A stretch of 64,000 nucleotides of DNA from Virgibacillus_F necropolis_A (GTDB lineage: Bacteria > Bacillota > Bacilli > Bacillales > Amphibacillaceae), in the NCBI RefSeq assembly GCF_044793635.1, contig NZ_CP084992.1:2604001-2668000 (forward strand), read 5' to 3'. Position numbers and translations under genes: made by a program. The notes below the pieces were generated by a model that saw only the letters and a list, made by a program, of their open reading frames with translations, made no database searches and was not told where the DNA came from. Shown here one piece after another: positions 55,269-63,726 of the stretch (positions are counted from its first letter, which is position 1; each line of letters begins with the position of its first letter).

Positions 55269-56909
55269 ATGGCTAAAGAAATTAAATTTAGTGAAGACGC
55301 TCGCCGTGCGATGTTACGCGGTGTAGATACATTAGCAGATGCAGTAAAAGTAACACTCGGACCAAAAGGTCGTAATGTTGTTTTAGATAAAAAATATGGT
55401 TCACCACTAATTACAAATGATGGTGTAACAATCGCAAAAGAAATTGAACTTGAAGATCAATTCGAAAATATGGGAGCACAACTTGTATCAGAAGTTGCAT
55501 CAAAAACAAACGATGTAGCTGGTGATGGTACAACAACTGCAACAGTATTAGCACAAGCAATGATCCGTGAAGGACTTAAAAACGTTGCATCTGGAGCAAA
55601 CCCAGTTGGTGTTCGACGCGGAATTGAAAAGGCTGTAGAACTAGCGGTAAGAGAACTACAATCTATTTCAAAACCTATCGAAAGCAAAGAATCTATTGCA
55701 CAAGTAGCTGCTATTTCATCTGGTGATGATGAAGTTGGTAACTTAATCGCAGAAGCAATGGAACGCGTTGGTAATGATGGTGTTATTACAATTGAAGAAT
55801 CAAAAGGATTTAACACAGAACTAGAAGTTGTAGAAGGTATGCAGTTTGATCGTGGATATTCTTCTCCATACATGGTTACTGACCAAGATAAAATGGAAGC
55901 AGTATTAGAAGATCCATATATTTTGATTACGGATAAGAAGATTAATAACATCCAAGAAGTATTACCAGTACTAGAACAGGTTGTACAACAAGGTAAACCA
56001 CTTCTTTTAATTGCTGAAGATATCGAAGGAGAAGCACTTGCAACATTAGTGTTAAACAAGCTTCGCGGAACATTTAACGCTGTTGCTGTAAAAGCTCCAG
56101 GGTTCGGTGATCGTCGTAAAGCAATGCTTGAAGATATCGCAGTTTTAACTGGTGCAGATGTAATTACAGAGGATCTTGGACTAGACCTTAAGAGTGCTAC
56201 AGTTGAGCAACTTGGTCGTGCATCTAAGGTTGTTGTAACAAAAGAAAATACAACAGTTGTTGAAGGTTCAGGAAACCCAGAAGCAATTTCTTCACGTGTA
56301 GCACAAATCCGTGCACAAGCTGAAGAGTCTACTTCTGAATTCGATACAGAAAAATTACAAGAACGTCTTGCTAAATTAGCAGGCGGTGTAGCAGTTATCA
56401 AAGTTGGTGCTGCAACTGAAACAGAATTAAAAGAACGTAAACTACGTATTGAAGATGCTTTAAACTCTACTCGCGCAGCAGTAGAAGAAGGTATCGTAGC
56501 TGGTGGTGGTACTGCACTAGTAAACGTATACAAACAAGTAAGTGAATTAAATCTTACTGGTGACGAAGCTACAGGTGCTAACATTGTACGCCGTGCACTT
56601 GAAGAACCAGTTCGCCAAATTGCACACAATGCTGGCCTTGAAGGTTCTATTATTGTAGAACGTCTAAAAGGAGAAGCTGCTGGTGTAGGATTCAACGCAG
56701 CATCTGGTGAATGGGTAAACATGGTTGAAGCTGGTATCGTTGATCCAACAAAAGTAACTCGTTATGCACTACAAAACGCAGCATCTGTTGCAGCAATGTT
56801 CCTAACAACAGAAGCTGTAGTAGCTGACCTACCAGAAGAAAACGCTGGTGGCGGCGGTGGAATGCCTGATATGGGTGGCATGGGCGGCGGAATGCCGGGC
56901 ATGATGTAA
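55269..56909 (+). CDS. groEL: chaperonin GroEL
   Basis: A 546-residue chaperonin of standard length with all hallmark blocks: VTLGPKGRNVVLDK, NDVAGDGTTTATVLAQAMI (ATP site), EGMQFDRGYSSPYMVTD, APGFGDRRKAMLEDIA, and AGGGTALVNV towards the end. The flexible C-terminal tail is rich in Gly and Met (GGGGGMPDMGGMGGGMPGMM). It lies 50 nt after groES with AAGGAGG. Its third codon positions favour A and T like the rest of the window. Confidence 0.98.
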   Translation: MAKEIKFSEDARRAMLRGVDTLADAVKVTLGPKGRNVVLDKKYGSPLITNDGVTIAKEIELEDQFENMGAQLVSEVASKTNDVAGDGTTTATVLAQAMIREGLKNVASGANPVGVRRGIEKAVELAVRELQSISKPIESKESIAQVAAISSGDDEVGNLIAEAMERVGNDGVITIEESKGFNTELEVVEGMQFDRGYSSPYMVTDQDKMEAVLEDPYILITDKKINNIQEVLPVLEQVVQQGKPLLLIAEDIEGEALATLVLNKLRGTFNAVAVKAPGFGDRRKAMLEDIAVLTGADVITEDLGLDLKSATVEQLGRASKVVVTKENTTVVEGSGNPEAISSRVAQIRAQAEESTSEFDTEKLQERLAKLAGGVAVIKVGAATETELKERKLRIEDALNSTRAAVEEGIVAGGGTALVNVYKQVSELNLTGDEATGANIVRRALEEPVRQIAHNAGLEGSIIVERLKGEAAGVGFNAASGEWVNMVEAGIVDPTKVTRYALQNAASVAAMFLTTEAVVADLPEENAGGGGGMPDMGGMGGGMPGMM

Positions 56910-56943
56910 TACACCCTTCAAAACCTTGATATATCAATGGTTA

Positions 56944-56975
56944 ATGGTCACGATGATATGTCGTGACCATTTTTA
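56944..56975 (+). terminator. groEL terminator
   Basis: ATGGTCACGA pairs perfectly with TCGTGACCAT, followed by TTTT. Confidence 0.9.
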
Positions 56976-57141
56976 TGTTTTTTATTTTAAATTCCTTCAT
57001 GACAGTTTCATCAAATTACCGTACTTTTCTGAATCTCGTTTTCTAACAGCTTGTGTCGTATGCAAGTATATTTGTTTGGTGAAGGATTTTAACGTTGACG
57101 TACGAAAGTCTGCATAATGCTGTTGGTACCCTTAAGCGAGT

Positions 57142-57190
57142 ATAAAAGATAACTGGAGTGCCTTTTTGACACTCCAGTTATCTTTTATAG
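57142..57190. repeat. perfect 20-bp inverted repeat with 9-nt loop
   Basis: TATAAAAGATAACTGGAGTG and its complement flank CCTTTTTGA. It stands about 230 bp past groEL in otherwise featureless DNA (56976-57395). A terminator-like element of a lost gene is possible. Confidence 0.6.
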
Positions 57191-57397
57191 TTTATATTTT
57201 GAGTAAAGAATGTAGAATAAGCCAGCCTATTGTGTTTTGCACTAGTTAAACTAGTAATACACTTATTATTCAAGAAAAGGACCCCAGGATCATTAGTCTA
57301 AATAAGTAATGCATATCCTAGAAAAAAAGTATTTTCTTTACTACTAAAAAATGGTAGCGTATACTTTTATAAGTGATAAAAATTTAATTAAAAGTTA

Positions 57398-57560
57398 AAA
57401 AACGGGTGTCTTTAGCAATAAAGACTTAAAAGGGAAGTTAGTTTAAATCTAACGCGGTCCCGCCACTGTAATTGCGAGCAGCCTGCATTATTTCACTGTG
57501 TGACGAACATGGGAAGGAGCAGGTAGTGATGACCATTAGCCAGGAGACCTACCTGTTTTT
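57398..57560 (+). ncRNA. cobalamin riboswitch
   Basis: The conserved order is present: GGGTGTC stem, AAAAGGGAA, CGCGGTCCCGCCACTGTAAT (with the GCCACTG core), a middle stem from GCCTGC to GGAGCAGG, and the B12 box GCCAGGAGACCTACCTG at 57539-57555. Adenosylcobalamin binding should shut off the downstream B12 genes through the terminator at 57650. This sits 690 bp before btuF. Confidence 0.93.
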
Positions 57561-57649
57561 TCTCACCAATAACCTACGCGGATAGGGGGTGTATTGTAAA
57601 AAGGAGGCTACGGTCGCAATTGAGCGCTTAGTGAATTCCTTTTCACGTG

Positions 57650-57678
57650 CACATCTTCATTGCGAGATGTGTTTTTTT
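57650..57678 (+). terminator. putative expression-platform terminator of the cobalamin riboswitch
   Basis: CACATCT pairs with AGATGTG, then TTTTTTT. It follows the aptamer by 90 nt; the stretch between contains AAAAAGGAGG and a GAATTCCTTTTCAC segment that could form the alternative pairing. Confidence 0.75.
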
Positions 57679-57734
57679 GTTGTTTAGGAAACTATAAAAT
57701 TTTGTAACTGTGGATAACTGATCTACCTAGTCAG

Positions 57735-58005
57735 CCACGTCCAGCTCCAGCGCCCATTGCCTAGTGCCCTTCCGGCACCTCCTTACGATAAGTCAACATC
57801 GAATCGCTTACGGGAAGGCCGACTAAAAACGGGCTTGCCGCCCAACGTCGGCATACCCCTTTTGCAGGGGCATGTTTCCTTTTCACTTTATCACAGCATA
57901 AGATTCACTTTGACTTTCGCCTTTGTGGTCGAAAAGTCAAGTTCATCTAATCTCATACGGTTCCGTCCAGGTCATACGGCAATGACCAGGCGCTTGCGCT
58001 TTTGT
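57735..58005 (+). repeat. dispersed palindromic repeat R8 (long form)
   Basis: CAGCTCCAGCGCCCATTGCC ... CAGGCGCTTGCGCTTTTGTT ends. Compared with R7 it carries an extra module (GGCCGACTAAAA ... AACGTCGGCATACCCCT) also found in R5 and MITE-like element 1. It is inserted between the riboswitch terminator and btuF. Confidence 0.85.
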
Positions 58006-58030
58006 TCTTATTTAGCAATATTTAAACTGA

Positions 58031-58205
58031 AATACTAGTGCCCTTCAGGCATCTCTTTCGATATATAAACATCGTCGATTACGCTACGTGTTTTTTATCT
58101 CAAAAGAAAGAATAAGGTTTGATTAAAATTGCACGAAGAAAAAGTGGGTGTTTTTTTTCGAGGACATGCCGGTTTTAGTCTGCCTTCCTTTAGTCGGGCG
58201 TTTTA
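58031..58205 (+). repeat. degenerate dispersed repeat R9
   Basis: CTAGTGCCCTTCAGGCATCT, ACATCGTCGATTACGC and CGTGTTTTTTATCTC are worn versions of R7/R8 interior blocks; then GAAGAAAAAGTGGGTG with TTTTTTTTCGAGGA (as near 47981) and a broken GGTTTTAGTCTGCC module. It occupies the rest of the btuF leader. Confidence 0.6.
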
Positions 58206-58251
58206 GCATTTATTATTACTCAAATTTACTTCATTACGGGGAGAGATTAAC

Positions 58252-59241
58252 TTGAAACATTTGTCAAAATACATATTTATGTTTGTTATGGTTGTTGGAT
58301 TATTAATGGGTTGCTCTGACAATAAGAATTCAAATCAACCTGAAGAAGACACGAATAAAGAAAGTGCCAATACAGAAAAATTGCGGGTTGAGGATACTAC
58401 ATACCCACTGTCCGTGAAGGATTCCGCAGGGAATAAGGTCGTTCTTGAAGAAGACCCTACCAGAATTGTTACTCTTATTCCTAGTAATACGGAAATCGTT
58501 TTTGCCCTTGGTGCGGGTGAACAGGTTGTCGGGGTATCTAAACATGATAACTACCCTAAGCAGGTGAATGAGATTGATAGGATTGGCGGGCTGCAAATAA
58601 ATACGGAAAAAGTCCTTTCCTTAAAGCCCGATCTCGTTCTCGCCCACGGTTCAAGTGCCCACAATTTACAAGCAGCAATTGATCAAATTAGCCAGGCAGG
58701 AATTCCGGTTTATGTTGTTAAGAACGCAACTGATTTTAAAGATGTCTATCAAACAATCTATTCGATTGGTAAATTGGTAAATGAGCAGGAGAAAGCTGAC
58801 AGTATAGTGACAGGGATGAAAGACAAGCTTAAAGAGATTAAGAAAAAAGCATCTGAAATTACTGATCCCAAAAGTGTATTTGTTGAAGTATCTCCAGCGC
58901 CGGAAATTTATACGACTGGAACGGGTACATTTATGAACCAGATGTTCGAAGCGATTCATGCCAAAAACGTAGCCGCAAACTTAGAGGGATGGGTCAAGAT
59001 AAATGAAGAGGCTATCATTAGTTTGCAGCCAGATGTGATTCTTACAACGTATGGCTACTATACAGAAAATGCAGTATCCGAAGTATTGAACCGAGAAGGA
59101 TGGGAACAAGTACCTGCAGTAAAAAATAAACAAGTATTTGATGTTCACTCGGATATCGTCTCTAGGCCTGGTCCCCGATTAATTAAAGGTGTAGAGCAAT
59201 TGGCGGAAATTATTTACCCGGAAACGTTCGGTGATGAATAA
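58252..59241 (+). CDS. btuF: cobalamin ABC transporter substrate-binding lipoprotein BtuF
   Basis: A 329-residue lipoprotein (signal ending LLMGC, Cys21). The periplasmic-binding domain has DPTRIVTLIPSNTEIVFALG, VVGVSKHDNYP, EKVLSLKPDLVLAHG, ISQAGIPVYVV and the second lobe from about residue 200 (FVEVSPAPEIYTTGTGTFMN). Binds vitamin B12 or cobinamide outside the membrane. Ligand assignment rests on the B12 riboswitch and the downstream B12 genes, because iron-siderophore binders look alike. TTG start at 58252 follows GGGGAGAG. Overlaps btuC by 8-11 nt. Confidence 0.9.
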   Translation: MKHLSKYIFMFVMVVGLLMGCSDNKNSNQPEEDTNKESANTEKLRVEDTTYPLSVKDSAGNKVVLEEDPTRIVTLIPSNTEIVFALGAGEQVVGVSKHDNYPKQVNEIDRIGGLQINTEKVLSLKPDLVLAHGSSAHNLQAAIDQISQAGIPVYVVKNATDFKDVYQTIYSIGKLVNEQEKADSIVTGMKDKLKEIKKKASEITDPKSVFVEVSPAPEIYTTGTGTFMNQMFEAIHAKNVAANLEGWVKINEEAIISLQPDVILTTYGYYTENAVSEVLNREGWEQVPAVKNKQVFDVHSDIVSRPGPRLIKGVEQLAEIIYPETFGDE

Positions 59242-60259
59242 ACCATTAGCCTATATAGGAAGCTTGATTATTTTAATAGGTGCATGGCTAACAGGAGTAG
59301 CTATTGGCAGTGTACCTATTCCGCTTCCTGTTATCATTTCGGCAATAGCAGAAACGATAAGTCCTTATCAATCGAATATTGATCCGATCAATATCAGTAT
59401 TATTGTAGATGTTCGCATGCCTCGCGTCGTATTAGCGGGCTTAGTGGGGGCGTCACTCGCGATAGCGGGTGCTTCATTTCAAGGTCTGCTTCAAAATCCT
59501 TTAGCGGACCCTTATACACTGGGGGTGTCTTCAGGAGCATCGGTCGGGGCGGTTTTGGTTATCTTTTCGGGGGTTGTCTTACCTATTTTCACTTCCTTTA
59601 CACTACCTATTGTCAGTATTGGTACAGCGATTATCACGTTGCTGTTAGTGATTGCATTTGCACGGATGCTTGATCGAACGCTTTCGATTGAAACGCTTAT
59701 ACTGACAGGGATCGTGATGGGGTCTTTTCTAGGTTCCGTAATTTCACTTATGATTGCGTTGACTGGGGAGGAACTTCGGCAAATTGTCGGCTGGCTGCTT
59801 GGAAGTGTTGCGATGCGGGGATGGAATTATGTGGGGCTACTCTTACCGTTTTTTATAATAGGGGTGTTGCTTCTTATGACTCAAGGACAGGAATTAAATG
59901 CCATGTCACTAGGCGAGGAGCGAGCAAGACAACTGGGTGTACCTACAGAAAAAAGACGGGCATTAATTTTACTCGCTGCTTCTATCTTAACTGGTGCAGC
60001 TGTAGCGGTGTCAGGGACCATTGGATTTGTCGGTTTAGTTGTACCACATATTTGTCGAAAGATTTTCACCACTGATCATCGGCATCTTATCCCATTGTCA
60101 TTAATTAATGGTGCGACCTTCCTGATATTGGCAGACCTTGTTTCGCGAACCATCATTGCTCCTGCCGAACTGCCAATTGGTGTGATTACATCGCTTATCG
60201 GTGCACCAATTTTTGCGTTCATTCTTTATCAGCAAAGGAAAAAGGGGGCGAGTCTATGA
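59231..60259 (+). CDS. btuC: cobalamin ABC transporter permease BtuC
   Basis: A 340-residue FecCD/BtuC-type permease with about ten membrane helices: RMPRVVLAGLVGASLAIAGA (family start block), FQGLLQNPLADPYTLGVSSG, GWLLGSVAMRGW, LGVPTEKRRALILLAASILT and the ATPase-contact region GTIGFVGLVVPHICRKIF. GTG 59231 or ATG 59234 lie within the end of btuF. The 3' end overlaps the ATPase gene (ATGA). Confidence 0.93.
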   Translation: MMNKPLAYIGSLIILIGAWLTGVAIGSVPIPLPVIISAIAETISPYQSNIDPINISIIVDVRMPRVVLAGLVGASLAIAGASFQGLLQNPLADPYTLGVSSGASVGAVLVIFSGVVLPIFTSFTLPIVSIGTAIITLLLVIAFARMLDRTLSIETLILTGIVMGSFLGSVISLMIALTGEELRQIVGWLLGSVAMRGWNYVGLLLPFFIIGVLLLMTQGQELNAMSLGEERARQLGVPTEKRRALILLAASILTGAAVAVSGTIGFVGLVVPHICRKIFTTDHRHLIPLSLINGATFLILADLVSRTIIAPAELPIGVITSLIGAPIFAFILYQQRKKGASL

Positions 60260-61725
60260 TTCAAGTAACCAACATGACTGGGGGATATGAGGAGACACCA
60301 ATCGTTAATGCGATTAGTTTTCAGGTTAATCGTGGTGAGTTTTTTGGTGTAGTGGGACCTAATGGAAGCGGGAAAACAACCTTGTTTAAGTTGATGAGCA
60401 GGATCCTTCCTTTTTGGGAAGGGGAGGTGTTTATTGAACAAAAGCCTCTCCAGCATTACACGCGTAAACAGCTTGCCCGCAAAGTGGCGACCCTGCCACA
60501 GGTGCAACAGAGCTTCTTTTCTTATAATGTCTATGAAACAGTTATGATGGGACGCTATGCGTATCAAACAGGTTTTTTTAAACAACCGACAGTTCAAGAT
60601 AAAGAAGTGGTTGAAGCTGTGTTAGAACAAACAGGGCTAACCGCTATGCAGAAGTTTCCTTTAGATCATTTAAGTGGAGGTGAAAGACAGCGCGTTTATT
60701 TAGCGCAAGCACTCACGCAGGAACCTGATGTTTTGCTGCTTGATGAACCAACCAATCACCTTGACTTCAGCTATCAAAAACAACTTCTGGATGACTTGAA
60801 AAAATTATCTTTGACAAATCGTTTGACGGTTGTGTCTATATTTCATGATTTAAATACAGCTAGTCTTTATTGTGATCGACTTTTGTTAATGGATCAGGGA
60901 AAGATAAGGCAGATAGGCAAGCCGGAAGAAGTGATGCAAAAGGCATTACTTGAGCGAGTCTATCAGTCTTCTATCGATGTTCATGCGAATCCTACATTAT
61001 CAAGTCCACAAATGAATTTGTTGCCCGATTATCCTTTGGAAAAAGCAAAATCAATACTATCACCAGAGTTAGTGGAGGTAACAGAGGATAAGGTTTTAAT
61101 CCGGACAACCCAGTTGCTTAAAACCTTTTCCTCTGCCCTTATGGGTGGAGGGTTTGGGTGGTATCGTAACTTTATCAATTACCATGTTGATAAAAACTTT
61201 AATTCCGATACTCCACATCAACTAATGATTGAAAAGTGTAGCGAGTGGGGACTTGATGCACATGACACCGTGGCAATGATGACGGCGGCACACTTACCCG
61301 ACTATGCGGTGCGGTTTTCCACGGAAGAAAAGGTACCCATCCTAATTGTGGTTACAGCTGGAACAGGTAATGCGGTTGATGTGGTTCATGGGGGAAATAG
61401 AATGTTAAGCAAACAACCTGGTACTGTAAATACATGGATTTTCATCGATGGACATCTATCAGAACAGGCATTTATTCAAGGAATCATAACGGCGACGGAA
61501 GCGAAGACAAAAGCTTTTTCATTTTGTGGAATCAAAGATCCGTTGACAGGCACGTTAGCTACAGGAACTTCCACAGACAGTGTTCTAATTGCAAGTACGC
61601 AAACAGGAAAGAGGTTGGAATATGCAGGGCCGATTACTTTTCTTGGAAGTCTGATAGGCGAGATGGTTTATGCTGCCACAAAGGAAGCTATTGAACATTA
61701 CATAGAGAGAATGAAACATAAATGA
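60256..61725 (+). CDS. BtuD ABC ATPase fused to CbiZ adenosylcobinamide amidohydrolase
   Basis: A 489-residue fusion. Residues 1-255 are a BtuD/FhuC-type ATPase: GPNGSGKTTLF, LSGGERQRVYLAQAL, LLLDEPTNHLD, SIFHDLNTASLYCD. Residues about 275-489 form a CbiZ domain (ALMGGGFGWYRNFINYHVDK, VTAGTGNAVDVVHGG, GTLATGTSTDSVLIAS, AGPITFLGSLIGEMVYAATK). CbiZ strips the lower arm from incomplete corrinoids so that they can be rebuilt with the native one, so import and remodelling are combined in one chain. B. subtilis YvrA has the same fusion. ATGA overlaps on both sides bind it into the operon. Confidence 0.92.
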   Translation: MIQVTNMTGGYEETPIVNAISFQVNRGEFFGVVGPNGSGKTTLFKLMSRILPFWEGEVFIEQKPLQHYTRKQLARKVATLPQVQQSFFSYNVYETVMMGRYAYQTGFFKQPTVQDKEVVEAVLEQTGLTAMQKFPLDHLSGGERQRVYLAQALTQEPDVLLLDEPTNHLDFSYQKQLLDDLKKLSLTNRLTVVSIFHDLNTASLYCDRLLLMDQGKIRQIGKPEEVMQKALLERVYQSSIDVHANPTLSSPQMNLLPDYPLEKAKSILSPELVEVTEDKVLIRTTQLLKTFSSALMGGGFGWYRNFINYHVDKNFNSDTPHQLMIEKCSEWGLDAHDTVAMMTAAHLPDYAVRFSTEEKVPILIVVTAGTGNAVDVVHGGNRMLSKQPGTVNTWIFIDGHLSEQAFIQGIITATEAKTKAFSFCGIKDPLTGTLATGTSTDSVLIASTQTGKRLEYAGPITFLGSLIGEMVYAATKEAIEHYIERMKHK

Positions 61726-62684
61726 TTGAACACCTTATTGCTATAACCGTCGCATTTTTACTAGATTTGTGGCTTGGTGATCCACGTTGGTTGCCACATC
61801 CTGTCCGCGTGATAGGAAGCCTGATTCATTTTTTTGAGAAAAGATGGAATAAAGGAAGGTTCCGCCGATTCAAAGGGATTGTCATGGTTATAATCATATG
61901 TTGTTTGGTTAGTGTGATCACTTGGTCGGTTACATTGCTCGCCTACCATGTTCATGTCGTGTTAGGTATAGTCATTGAATCCTATTTCATTTGGACGACA
62001 ATTGCTTTAAAGGGTTTGAAAGAAGCTTCAATGGATGTGTATACACCACTTGTAAGATCTGACTATGCGAAGGCGCGTCAACAATTATCTATGATTGTCG
62101 GTCGAGATACCGATCATTTAGATGAATCCGGGATGGTACGGGGGACTGTTGAAACGGTTGCGGAAAATACGAGTGATGGCATCACAGCACCACTAATTTT
62201 TGCGCTTTTGGGTGGTGCACCTTTAGCGATGCTTTATCGTGCCGTCAATACGTGTGACTCGATGGTAGGGTATCGTCATGAGCAATATTATTATTTTGGC
62301 TGGGCATCTGCCCGTTTAGATGACGTATTAAATTGGTTCCCTGCAAGGCTGACGGCCATATTACTTTTATCGCTTGAACGAACGCGGTATCAAACGAAAG
62401 AAGAAGGATTTAAATTGTTATTCAGCCAGTCAAAACGTCATCCGAGTCCGAACAGTGGATGGGGGGAAGCGGCTTTTGCACTGTTACTAGGAATCCAATT
62501 AGGTGGTGAAAACCGGTATTTCGGTGAGGTATCGACCAAGCCAACAATTGGTATTCCTTACGTGAAAATGAAGGCTGACCATATAAAAGCTGCTCATCAG
62601 TTGATGATACGAGGGACGCTTTATTTTATTACTTTTTTATGGATAGGAGGTGTAGCCATTGAAATGGCCATCACACGGAGCTAA
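61722..62684 (+). CDS. cbiB: adenosylcobinamide-phosphate synthase CbiB
   Basis: A 320-residue membrane protein: AFLLDLWLGDPRWLPHPVRV (family N-terminus), VRGTVETVAENTSDGITAPL, ALLGGAPLAMLYRAVNTCDS, LDDVLNWFPARLTA and SPNSGWGEAAFALLLG. It attaches aminopropanol phosphate to the adenosylated cobyric acid made available by CbiZ. The start overlaps the previous stop (ATGA); its 3' end overlaps the next gene by 26 nt. Confidence 0.95.
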   Translation: MIEHLIAITVAFLLDLWLGDPRWLPHPVRVIGSLIHFFEKRWNKGRFRRFKGIVMVIIICCLVSVITWSVTLLAYHVHVVLGIVIESYFIWTTIALKGLKEASMDVYTPLVRSDYAKARQQLSMIVGRDTDHLDESGMVRGTVETVAENTSDGITAPLIFALLGGAPLAMLYRAVNTCDSMVGYRHEQYYYFGWASARLDDVLNWFPARLTAILLLSLERTRYQTKEEGFKLLFSQSKRHPSPNSGWGEAAFALLLGIQLGGENRYFGEVSTKPTIGIPYVKMKADHIKAAHQLMIRGTLYFITFLWIGGVAIEMAITRS

Positions 62685-63726
62685 TCCACACTACTTAACA
62701 GATGAATTACAACTGCCAAAAGTTACGCATGATTTTAGTGTGAATGTCAATCCGCTTGGACCACCAGCTTGGCTGCAGGCAAAATGGGGAGACTACTTTG
62801 AACTAATGAAAAAATATCCAGATCCTGATGCGGTCGATCTTCGTCATGCCATAGCGCAAAAAGAATCGATTCTAGCAGAACAGGTTCTTGTTGGGAATGG
62901 TGCGTCTGAACTACTAACATTACTAGGACGGGAGTTTGCTGGGAAGCGTGTATTGATTGTTGAACCTACTTTTTCAGAATATCGAACGATTGCTGATCGG
63001 AACAATTGCTTAGTAGAATCCGTTTTTCTATCCGAGTCGGATGGGTGGGACCTGTCTTTAGAAAAAATCACATCCAAGCTTGCTGGTATAGATCTCGTCA
63101 TCGTCTGCAATCCCAACAACCCAACAGGTGTATCCTATAAACAAAACGAGCTGATGGCATTATTACATGTGCTTGAGGAGAAAAACATTACACTTGTTGT
63201 CGATGAGGCGTTTTATGATTTTGTTCACGATGAGCCTTCCTTTATTCAACAAGTAAACACTTCATCGTGTCTTATCATCTTACGTTCACTGACGAAGATG
63301 TACGCACTTCCAGGCCTAAGGATTGGTTATCTTGCCGCATCGGAAGCGATGGTTCAGAATTTAGCATTGCACCAACCGACATGGAGTGTAAATGCCCTGG
63401 CACAACAAATCGTTCCATTATGTATCAACGATCATGATTACCGACAACGGACAAGGAATTTGATTCAAGCTGAGAAAGATCGAATTTTCCCCCAGCTTTA
63501 TGATCTTTCTTTTACCGTATCGAAAAGTGATGTTAACTATTATTTATTAGGGGGATTTCCCTCTATGAGTGATACGTTGCTCCCCTTTCTTTTGAAAAAT
63601 CGAGTTGCTGTTCGACATACCCACAATTTCCCTGGCTTGAATGGAGACTATGTTCGCTTAGCTATCCGTACACAAGAGGAGAATGACTACTTGCTTGAAC
63701 TCTTAGAGAGGTGGGTACAGTCATGA
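62659..63726 (+). CDS. cobD: L-threonine-O-3-phosphate decarboxylase CobD (PLP enzyme)
   Basis: A 355-residue fold-type I aminotransferase-like protein: WPSHGANPHYLTDELQLP (start typical of CobD), DFSVNVNPLGPP, VGNGASELLTLL, IVCNPNNPTGVSY, LVVDEAFYDFV and the PLP lysine in LRSLTKMYALPGLRIGYLAA. It makes aminopropanol phosphate for CbiB. HisC-like proteins are similar, but the HGANPH start and the operon decide for CobD. TTG start at 62659 follows AGGAGGTG and lies inside cbiB. Overlaps cobU. Confidence 0.92.
   Translation: MKWPSHGANPHYLTDELQLPKVTHDFSVNVNPLGPPAWLQAKWGDYFELMKKYPDPDAVDLRHAIAQKESILAEQVLVGNGASELLTLLGREFAGKRVLIVEPTFSEYRTIADRNNCLVESVFLSESDGWDLSLEKITSKLAGIDLVIVCNPNNPTGVSYKQNELMALLHVLEEKNITLVVDEAFYDFVHDEPSFIQQVNTSSCLIILRSLTKMYALPGLRIGYLAASEAMVQNLALHQPTWSVNALAQQIVPLCINDHDYRQRTRNLIQAEKDRIFPQLYDLSFTVSKSDVNYYLLGGFPSMSDTLLPFLLKNRVAVRHTHNFPGLNGDYVRLAIRTQEENDYLLELLERWVQS

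Noticed and set aside
57757..58038. A 93-residue frame upstream of btuF
   Set aside because: It lies entirely within repeats R8 and R9 and has no ribosome site.
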